Assembly (NCBI GenBank): GCA_017880715.1
Contig: JADGRT010000035.1
Location: forward strand, 1-13,554
Length of the DNA stretch: 13,554 nucleotides
Direction of reading: 5' to 3'
From: Verrucomicrobiia bacterium
Lineage (GTDB): Bacteria > Verrucomicrobiota > Verrucomicrobiia > Limisphaerales > UBA1319
Shown: positions 8,222 through 13,554 of the stretch, one piece after another
Layout of the letters: each line of letters begins with the position of its first letter
How positions within the stretch are numbered: position 1 is the first letter of the stretch
Notes under the pieces: model-generated
The model's input: only the letters and a program-made list of their open reading frames with translations
Told to the model about the DNA's origin: nothing
The model's database searches: none
Translations under genes and position numbers: made by a program

Positions 8222-10066
8222 TCAGGTTTTTAAGACCTCCACCGCGATCCCCTGCCCCAGGTCGCCCAAGCCGGCCCAGGTAATGCCCTGGAAAGCCACT
8301 GTCTCTTTGGCCATCCGGTTGAACAATCCCTCGACCGTTTGCGGGAATTGCTCCCCGGTAACGGCCCGCACCAGTTCGACCAGAAATTCGGATTCGGGCC
8401 GGGCCTGGCCCGGCGGTTCGACGGCTTTCAGGAATTTTTGCACCCGGCCTTGGGCATTGGTAAAGCTGCCTCGTTTTTCGGCATGAGCGCAACCCGGCAA
8501 TAAAACGTGCGCCCGTGGGGTCGTCGCATTTGGCAAAATATCGCTTATAATCAGGTTCTCCAAACGACCCAGCAACGCCGCGCCCAGGTGTTTCGTCGCG
8601 TCTTCACCCAGCACCACCAACGTGCGAATCTCGCCACGCCCAATGCCCTCGGCAATTTTTGGCAATTTCGCCCCGATCCGCTCGGCGGCGGCGCCCATGA
8701 TGGAGCGCGGACATTCCTGTCCGCTACGGGCCAGTTGAACTCCCGGGCCGACAAGCATGTCGGCGCTCCCGACCGCAGCCGGGGCCGTATCGGAAGTTAC
8801 GGGCAAAGCTGAACGATCAAGGCCGAACATGATCGCCGCCCCAAGGCGGTTCGGATTTTTATCCGCGTTCACCAGCCAGGCGTCGCCCTCGCCGGTGCGC
8901 GGCGCCGAATCGGCCATGGCGCCCAGTTTTCGGGCCAGATGACGGATGAGAAACAGCTCCTCATTCGTCTGGCGCGCCGACGCGATGAACGCGATCGAGC
9001 CCGGAGCCGCTTGCTTCAAACGTCCAGCCGCCTCCTGAATCGCTTCGGGCCATGTTCTCAGTTGCATCTGCCCCTGGGCATCCCGCACCTGGCATTGGGT
9101 CAACCGATCGGATCGTCCGATCCATTTATAATTCAAGCGCCCGCTATCGCACATCCAGCAGGAGTTGACCCGGTCGTTCTGGCGGGGCACATAGCGGTAG
9201 ATTTTATTCTCGCGTGAACCGATGAGGAGGTTGCAGCCCGTGGCGCAACTCGTGCAGACGCTCTTGGTTTCCTGGAGAAACCAAACTCGCATCTGGAACC
9301 GGAAATCCTTGGAAGTCAACGCGCCCACCGGACATATATCCACGGTGTTCAACGTATAGTTATGGTCGAACGGACGCCCGGGATAATGGGTCAGGGTGCT
9401 ATGGCTGCCGCGCTGGACAATGCCCAGCGCGTCATCGCCCGCCAGGTCGCGCGTGAACCGAATGCAGCGCGAGCAAAGAATGCAGCGCTCGTCGTCCAGG
9501 ACGATGCGCGGACCCAAATCCACTTGTTTGGGCTTATGAACCTTCTCATCCACCGACCGGCTCGCCGCCTGGCCGTATTCCACCGAATACTCCTGCAGCT
9601 TGCATTCGCCCGCTTGATCGCAAATCGGACAATCCAGCGGGTGATTGAGCAGCAGAAACTCCAAGACGCCCCGCCGCATCGCCTCGACGGCGGGGGTGTT
9701 CGTGTAAATCTCCATGCCTGGAGACACGGGCGTGGCGCAGGCAATCGCCGGACGGGGAGATTTTCGAATCTGCGGCGTGCCGTCCGGATTGAGTATGGGT
9801 TTGCGATCCGGTCCCAACGCGGGAGTGCCAAATTCCACCAGGCACATGCGGCAATTGCCGGCCACCGCGAGCTTGGCATGATAGCAATAGTGCGGCACCG
9901 TCACGCCCGCGATTTCGCAAGCCTGGATCATCGTGGTGGCCACCGGTTGGCCCGTCAACGGATGGGCCGTGGTCTGGGGCACCGCCAGCCACCGGCCATT
10001 AACCGACACCGACAGGGTCTTCACGACCGGAACTGCCGTCGTAGAATGGTTCGTCACGACGCTCAT
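8222..10066 (-). CDS. nuoG: NADH-quinone oxidoreductase subunit G, compact form
   Basis: 614 aa. It carries several Fe-S clusters of the NADH module. The [2Fe-2S] N1b ligands are probably C61, C72, C75 and C110. The His-Cys cluster N5 is H142, C146, C149, C155. N4 is C195, C198, C201 with C245-P. A fourth set, C271-x2-C274-x3-C278-x27-C306, fits the optional off-path cluster N7 known from E. coli and Thermus. After this comes a molybdopterin-oxidoreductase-like domain (about 310-560) that is clearly shorter than in E. coli (about 910 aa total) or Thermus (about 780 aa). It still has the tail signature LLPGCAHAEKRGSFTNAQGRVQ split across about 534-555. No molybdopterin cofactor is expected, as in other complex I enzymes. 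The ATG overlaps the nuoF stop (ATGA). Confidence 0.95.
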   Translation of the reverse strand: MSVVTNHSTTAVPVVKTLSVSVNGRWLAVPQTTAHPLTGQPVATTMIQACEIAGVTVPHYCYHAKLAVAGNCRMCLVEFGTPALGPDRKPILNPDGTPQIRKSPRPAIACATPVSPGMEIYTNTPAVEAMRRGVLEFLLLNHPLDCPICDQAGECKLQEYSVEYGQAASRSVDEKVHKPKQVDLGPRIVLDDERCILCSRCIRFTRDLAGDDALGIVQRGSHSTLTHYPGRPFDHNYTLNTVDICPVGALTSKDFRFQMRVWFLQETKSVCTSCATGCNLLIGSRENKIYRYVPRQNDRVNSCWMCDSGRLNYKWIGRSDRLTQCQVRDAQGQMQLRTWPEAIQEAAGRLKQAAPGSIAFIASARQTNEELFLIRHLARKLGAMADSAPRTGEGDAWLVNADKNPNRLGAAIMFGLDRSALPVTSDTAPAAVGSADMLVGPGVQLARSGQECPRSIMGAAAERIGAKLPKIAEGIGRGEIRTLVVLGEDATKHLGAALLGRLENLIISDILPNATTPRAHVLLPGCAHAEKRGSFTNAQGRVQKFLKAVEPPGQARPESEFLVELVRAVTGEQFPQTVEGLFNRMAKETVAFQGITWAGLGDLGQGIAVEVLKT

Positions 10067-11454
10067 GGCTTCAACGGTTCTGGTTCTTCGGGCTCGGCGG
10101 CCGCTCCTTTGGCTTCGAAGTCATTCTTGAATTTTGCCACAAAACTCTCGACTGGCCAGGCACACGCCTCGCCGAAGGCGCAAATGGTCTTGCCGCCCGA
10201 AATCTGGCCGGCGATACGCACCAGCTCCGACGCGTCCTGCGGGCGCCCCCGGCCGCTGTTCAGGCGCTGCAAAATCTTGCTCATCCACAAAGAGCCCTCG
10301 CGACACGGCGTGCATTGTCCGCAACTCTCGTGCGCGTAAAACTCGCTAATGTTCGCCAGCACTTCCACCACGTCGGCGGAATCGTCCAGGACGACCACCG
10401 CCCCGGAACCGCACATGCTGCCGGCGGCGGCCAGCGATTCGGCATCGTAAGGCAAATCCAGCAGATCGACTTCGCGGACGACTTCTTTGCCGTCCGCTTG
10501 CCGGTGCTTGAGTTTGAATTTTTCACCGGCTTTTAAAACCTTGGCCGAAGAGCCGCCCGGTATCACGGCCTTCAGTTTCCGTTTCTCCCGCAAACCGCCG
10601 GCCAGGTCGTTGATGAGCTCGCCCAAGGTTACTTTGCCGATTTCAATTTCGAAATAGCCGGGGTTCTTAACCTGGCCGCTGACACACACGATGCGGGTCC
10701 CCGGATCGTTGGGAGAACCCAGCTTGGCGTACTCGGCGCCGCCCATGGCCATGACGTGTTTCACCGCGCAGAGCGTCTCCACATTATTGACAATCGTGGG
10801 ACACTGGTAAAGCCCCAGCACCGCCGGGAAATAGGGGGGTTTAATCCGGGGATACGCCCGCTTTCCTTCCAGCGATTCGATCAACCCGGTTTCCTCTCCG
10901 CAGATGTACGCCCCCGCGCCGCGATGGACATAAATCTCCAGGTCATAGCCGGATCCTAGAATATTCTTTCCCAGAAAATGGTTCGACCGCGCCTCCGCCA
11001 GGGCGCGATTCAAAAGGCGCGCCCCTTCCATAAACTCTCCGCGAATATAAATATACGCCAGTTGCACCTGGTTGGCGTAACCGGCGAGGATCATCCCTTC
11101 GAGAAGCTGGTGGGGATCTTTGTGGATGATCTGCCGATCCTTGAACGTGCCCGGTTCGGACTCGTCAGCATTGCCGATCAGATAAATCGGTTTGCCGGAT
11201 TTGTGGTCGATGAATCCCCATTTGACGCCGCAGGGGAAGCCGGCCCCCCCGCGACCGCGCAAACCGGATAGCTTGACCTCCTGGCGAATCTTATCCTGCC
11301 CCGTAATCGTCCGGCCATCAGAACTCGAAACCGGCGCCAAACTCACCGCCTTTTTTAAAACCTCGTAGCCACCATGGCGCAAATAGCATTCGAGGTCCGG
11401 CGTGTAGCCGGGCTGGTCGAGATGCTTCAAGATGAGACGAAATTCCTGCGCCAT
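10063..11454 (-). CDS. nuoF: NADH-quinone oxidoreductase subunit F (NADH/FMN/N3)
   Basis: 463 aa. This is the catalytic subunit that oxidises NADH at FMN and passes electrons to [4Fe-4S] cluster N3. Motifs in order: GLRGRGGAGFPCGVKW (64-79) for the nucleotide/FMN fold, GNADESEPGTFKDR (94-107), GAGAYICGEETGLIESLEGK (179-198), then the N3 ligands C378, C381, C384 (ESCGQCTPCREG) and C425. Unusual points are Cys75 where Thr is common, a second Cys (C431) after the N3 ligand where Ala is common, a charged insertion at about 306-335 within the SLBB-like region, and a Glu/Pro-rich tail. The start at 11454 has no recognisable Shine-Dalgarno and follows the gap that holds the antisense tRNA. Bidirectional hydrogenase HoxF homologues are excluded by context. 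Confidence 0.97.
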   Translation of the reverse strand: MAQEFRLILKHLDQPGYTPDLECYLRHGGYEVLKKAVSLAPVSSSDGRTITGQDKIRQEVKLSGLRGRGGAGFPCGVKWGFIDHKSGKPIYLIGNADESEPGTFKDRQIIHKDPHQLLEGMILAGYANQVQLAYIYIRGEFMEGARLLNRALAEARSNHFLGKNILGSGYDLEIYVHRGAGAYICGEETGLIESLEGKRAYPRIKPPYFPAVLGLYQCPTIVNNVETLCAVKHVMAMGGAEYAKLGSPNDPGTRIVCVSGQVKNPGYFEIEIGKVTLGELINDLAGGLREKRKLKAVIPGGSSAKVLKAGEKFKLKHRQADGKEVVREVDLLDLPYDAESLAAAGSMCGSGAVVVLDDSADVVEVLANISEFYAHESCGQCTPCREGSLWMSKILQRLNSGRGRPQDASELVRIAGQISGGKTICAFGEACAWPVESFVAKFKNDFEAKGAAAEPEEPEPLKP

Positions 11455-11513
11455 AACAAGTTCAAATCATAGCCCATTTCCGAGGCGATTCGCTAAAAAC
11501 GCGCCCGGAAGGC

Positions 11514-11542
11514 TTGACTCCAAAATCAGATTCAATAAAGAT
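11514..11542 (+). promoter_or_regulatory. Likely sigma70-type promoter of the tRNA-Gln gene
   Basis: TTGACT at 11514-11519 is a five-of-six match to the -35 consensus. About 16-17 bases later the AT-rich AATAAAGAT (11534-11542) could act as a -10, though it is a poor match to TATAAT. This would start transcription near 11549, a few bases before the mature tRNA 5' end at 11556. The position relative to the tRNA is the main support. Confidence 0.45.
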
Positions 11543-11555
11543 GCCGCATACGGTT

Positions 11556-11629
11556 TGCCGAATGGTGTAACGGTAGCACAGCAGACTCTGGATCTGTTTG
11601 TCATGGTTCAAATCCATGTTCGGCAGCCA
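11556..11629 (+). tRNA. tRNA-Gln (anticodon CTG), CCA encoded
   Basis: The full cloverleaf can be drawn by hand. The acceptor TGCCGAA (11556-11562) pairs perfectly with TTCGGCA (11619-11625). The D arm is GTG/CAC (11565-11567 with 11577-11579) with a GG-containing loop. The anticodon stem GCAGA/TCTGT (11581-11585, 11593-11597) encloses loop CTCTGGA with anticodon CTG at 11588-11590. The T arm CATGG/CCATG (11602-11606, 11614-11618) encloses TTCAAAT. Discriminator G is 11626 and the genome encodes CCA at 11627-11629. The U1-A72 pair and anticodon fit glutamine. It decodes CAG. Six T residues follow directly (11630-11635) and may help end transcription. The gene lies opposite to the nuo cluster, and its 3' 29 bases are also the antisense of the last codons of nuoE. 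No second tRNA is nearby. Confidence 0.95.
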
Positions 11630-12095
11630 TTTTTTCGGCCATCGCCTCGGTTACCTTCTCATAAAACCGGTCATTGCACATCAGGACCGGCGCGGCGCCG
11701 CAGGCTGCCAGGCATTCCACAAATTCCACCGTGCATCGACCATCCGGTGTCGTTTGGGGCCCAGGTTGGTGACAGTCGAGTCCCAGTTTTTCGCAAAAGA
11801 GCTGGTGCAATCGATAGGATCCCGCCAAGGCGCAGCTCAACGTCCGGCAGATCTTGAAATGCAGCTTACCCACCGGCTGCTGGCGAAACATCGGATAAAA
11901 CGTCACCAACTCGAGCACGCTGATGGGTTGTAGCCCCAAACGCGCCGCCGTCCATTCCATCGCTTCCGGCGTAATGAACCCGAAGTGATCCTGCAAGGCG
12001 TGCAGGAACATGACCGCCGCACTCCGCTTCTCCGGATAGTGCGTCAGGAGTTCGTCGAGCTCGGTCTCAAGTTGGGCTGGTACGGTGAATGTCAT
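11601..12095 (-). CDS. nuoE: NADH-quinone oxidoreductase subunit E ([2Fe-2S] N1a)
   Basis: 164 aa thioredoxin-fold subunit that sits beside NuoF and binds [2Fe-2S] cluster N1a. The N-terminal helical part (about 8-72) contains the family segment ISVLELVTFYPMFRQQPVGK (58-77). The ligands are C83, C88 (CRTLSC), C128 and C132 (CLAAC), with C-x4-C-x39-C-x3-C spacing. Length is normal. It starts 30 bases after nuoD with only a weak upstream AGGA. The last nine residues (156-164, MAAEHGFEP) and the TGA are read from the complement of the 3' half of the tRNA-Gln gene, so the tail of this protein is fixed by the sequence of a tRNA. The cluster domain ends well before this, so function should not be affected. 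Confidence 0.95.
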   Translation of the reverse strand: MTFTVPAQLETELDELLTHYPEKRSAAVMFLHALQDHFGFITPEAMEWTAARLGLQPISVLELVTFYPMFRQQPVGKLHFKICRTLSCALAGSYRLHQLFCEKLGLDCHQPGPQTTPDGRCTVEFVECLAACGAAPVLMCNDRFYEKVTEAMAEKMAAEHGFEP

Positions 12096-12125
12096 CGAAA
12101 AAAATGATGTGAATCCTGCCTCGCC

Positions 12126-13331
12126 TCACCGGTCGCATTCGCCCATCACAAAATCCAGCGAGCCCACGATCGCCATCACATCGCTGATCATCCGGCCCTG
12201 GAGCAGGAACGGCAGCAGGCTCACCGCCACAAAGGATGGCGACCGTATCTTCAGCCGGTACGGGGTTCCCCCACCCTGACTGCAAATGTAAAAACCCAGC
12301 TCGCCTTTCGGATTCTCCGCTCCAAAATACACCTCCCCCGCCGGCGCGTTCACCCCTTCGGTAACCAGCATAAACTGATGGATCAGTTCCTCCATCCGCG
12401 TCAGGACCTTGCCCTTCGGCGGTAAAACCACCTTGCCATCCGGAACGTTAATCGGGCCTTCCGGCAACAGGTCCAGACATTGATGCAGCAGCCGAATGCT
12501 CTGGCGCATCTCTTCCATCCGCACCAGGTAACGGTCGTAGCAATCTCCCGTTGTCCCAACCGGTATTTCGAAATCCAATTGTGGATACACCAGGTAAGGA
12601 TGCGCCTGGCGCAGATCGTACTCGACGCCGCTGGCGCGCAAATTGGGCCCCGTAACCCCGTAGTCAATCGCCTCTTCCCGTGACAACACGCCCACCCCCT
12701 GGGTGCGGTCGATGAAAATCCGGTTTCGCGTTAACAAGGTTTCCACCTCGTTGATCGTCACGGGAACTTCCTGTAAAAACTGCCGCAATTGATCCGTCCA
12801 ACCCGGCGGCAAATCACGGGACAGCCCGCCAATCCGGGTGTAGGTCGTGGTAAAGCGCGCCCCGGTCAATGCCTCGATCAGATTGTAAATCTTCTCGCGC
12901 TCGGTGAAGGTATAGAGGAAAACGGTCATGGCCCCGCAATCCATGGCGAAACAGCCCAGGCCCAGCAAATGCGACGAAACGCGCGCCAATTCACAGCAAA
13001 TCACCCGAATGAACTGGCAACGCGGGGGCAGTTGCCGATCGATGCCGAGCAATTTTTCAACCGCCAAGGCATAGGCCACGTTGTTGGCCAAGGGGGCTAA
13101 ATAATCCAGTCGATCCGTGTAGGGGATGAACTGGGTGTAGGTCATGTTCTCGGCGATTTTTTCATCGCCACGATGAAGATAGCCCACCTCCGGCGTTGCC
13201 CGCGTGATCATCTCCCCATCCAATTCCAATACCAACCGCAACACGCCATGCGTCGCCGGATGCGACGGTCCCATGTTCAACACCATCGGCTCGCCCGGCG
13301 CCGCCTCCAAGGTCGTTTCCAACCTGCTCAT
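12126..13331 (-). CDS. nuoD: NADH-quinone oxidoreductase subunit D (49 kDa-type, quinone site)
   Basis: 401 aa, standard length. It forms the quinone reduction site with NuoB and NuoH. GPSHPATHGVLR (21-32) supplies His28, and RLDYLAP supplies Tyr77. Their 49-residue separation equals that of the quinone-binding His38 and Tyr87 in Thermus Nqo4. The C-terminus keeps the invariant GSLDFVMGECDR, where related [NiFe]-hydrogenase large subunits have the nickel-binding C-terminal Cys pair; the N-terminal nickel Cys pair is also absent, so this is a complex I subunit and not a hydrogenase. The ATG at 13331 overlaps the nuoC stop (ATGA) and has a strong AGGAGG four bases upstream. Confidence 0.98.
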   Translation of the reverse strand: MSRLETTLEAAPGEPMVLNMGPSHPATHGVLRLVLELDGEMITRATPEVGYLHRGDEKIAENMTYTQFIPYTDRLDYLAPLANNVAYALAVEKLLGIDRQLPPRCQFIRVICCELARVSSHLLGLGCFAMDCGAMTVFLYTFTEREKIYNLIEALTGARFTTTYTRIGGLSRDLPPGWTDQLRQFLQEVPVTINEVETLLTRNRIFIDRTQGVGVLSREEAIDYGVTGPNLRASGVEYDLRQAHPYLVYPQLDFEIPVGTTGDCYDRYLVRMEEMRQSIRLLHQCLDLLPEGPINVPDGKVVLPPKGKVLTRMEELIHQFMLVTEGVNAPAGEVYFGAENPKGELGFYICSQGGGTPYRLKIRSPSFVAVSLLPFLLQGRMISDVMAIVGSLDFVMGECDR

Positions 13332-13554
13332 CGTTCCTCCTCCGGTGTTCGAACCCGGGGTTCCCGCTCCCCGGCATCCCGTCCCCCCGGCTGGGTCACA
13401 AAGGGACCTCCCTCCAAGGGCGCCGGCCGGCTAAACGCTACCTCCGGCACTTGGGAACTCCTGCCCGACAACGGAAAATCCTTGCGCAAGGGATGATCGG
13501 GATACCCCTCCCACATTAGCACCCGTCGCAGATCGGGATGCCCGGCAAACTTGA
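13328..13554 (-). CDS. nuoC: NADH-quinone oxidoreductase subunit C, C-terminal end only
   Basis: The gene enters from the right edge; 75 codons plus stop are visible. The segment HPDLRRVLMWEGYPDHPLRK followed by DFPLSGR is the conserved C-terminal signature of the 30 kDa NuoC subunit, which scaffolds the peripheral arm next to NuoD. After it comes a tail of about 47 residues rich in Pro, Gly and charged residues (VAFSRPAPLEGGPFV, then acidic/basic residues to PEEER). The stop TGA overlaps the nuoD ATG. nuoC and nuoD are therefore separate genes, unlike the fused nuoCD of enterobacteria. nuoA and nuoB would be expected just outside the window. Confidence 0.93.
   Translation of the reverse strand, partial: KFAGHPDLRRVLMWEGYPDHPLRKDFPLSGRSSQVPEVAFSRPAPLEGGPFVTQPGGRDAGEREPRVRTPEEER
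13336..13341 (-). promoter_or_regulatory. Shine-Dalgarno of nuoD inside the end of nuoC
   Basis: The minus strand reads GGAGGAGGAACG directly before the nuoD ATG, giving AGGAGG with a 4-base spacer. It lies in the last codons of nuoC and suggests efficient re-initiation at nuoD. Confidence 0.65.

Noticed and set aside
8217..8492. N-terminal extension of nuoH by 92 codons
   Set aside because: The extension is nuoG in another frame, is Arg/Pro/Gly-rich, and conserved NuoH sequence begins at the ATG at 8216.
9362..10339. 325-codon plus-strand open frame opposite nuoG/nuoF
   Set aside because: It lies entirely antisense to well-supported complex I genes, is rich in Arg/His/Ala in low-complexity style, matches no family I know, and is the kind of long shadow frame expected in GC-rich DNA.
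11556..11635. tRNA 3' end as a phage or island attachment site
   Set aside because: No integrase, no direct repeat of the tRNA 3' end elsewhere in the window, and the DNA on both sides is continuous complex I operon.
12126..13331. NuoD as a [NiFe]-hydrogenase large subunit
   Set aside because: Both Cys pairs that bind nickel are absent and the quinone-site His28/Tyr77 and the complex I C-terminus are present.

Overview
The window is almost entirely a minus-strand gene cluster for respiratory complex I (proton-pumping NADH:quinone oxidoreductase). Read in the direction of transcription, from high to low coordinates, it runs nuoC (3' end only), nuoD, nuoE, nuoF, nuoG, nuoH, nuoI, nuoJ, nuoK, nuoL, a flavin reductase-like gene, a DUF6057-type membrane protein, and a secreted beta-propeller protein with a CxxCH motif that runs off the left edge. 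The only plus-strand gene I can support is a tRNA-Gln (anticodon CTG). It lies between nuoE and nuoF and overlaps the 3' end of nuoE in antisense.

Organism: the DNA is GC-rich, nuoC and nuoD are separate, NuoE/F/G (the NADH module) are present, and the downstream pair resembles proteins I know from Bacteroidota and Verrucomicrobiota. Together these suggest a Gram-negative heterotroph of the PVC/FCB assemblage, most likely a verrucomicrobial lineage. This is inference from protein style and context, and there is no rRNA or marker gene to settle it.

Region by region: 13554-11601 codes for NuoC (end), NuoD and NuoE. 11455-11600 is the only sizeable gap in the nuo run and holds the 5' part of the antisense tRNA gene and its likely promoter. 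11454-8222 codes for the NADH/FMN subunit NuoF and the multi-cluster subunit NuoG. 8216-3898 codes for NuoH, NuoI, NuoJ, NuoK and NuoL. nuoM and nuoN do not follow nuoL; a flavin reductase-like gene starts 14 bases later instead. 3228-1 codes for the membrane/TPR-like protein and the secreted propeller protein, joined by an ATGA overlap. Coding is tight throughout (ATGA overlaps at C/D, F/G, I/J and at the last pair, and a CTGA overlap at J/K), and no gene-free stretch reaches 300 bases.

How they work together: NADH is oxidised at FMN in NuoF. Electrons pass through the Fe-S clusters of NuoE/F/G and NuoI to quinone at the NuoD/NuoH interface, which drives proton pumping in NuoH/J/K/L and in NuoM/N, which must be encoded elsewhere. 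The last two genes look like a separate envelope system of unknown function. The best leads are the tRNA-Gln/nuoE antisense overlap, the CTG start of nuoK, the missing nuoMN, and the DUF6057/CxxCH-propeller pair.
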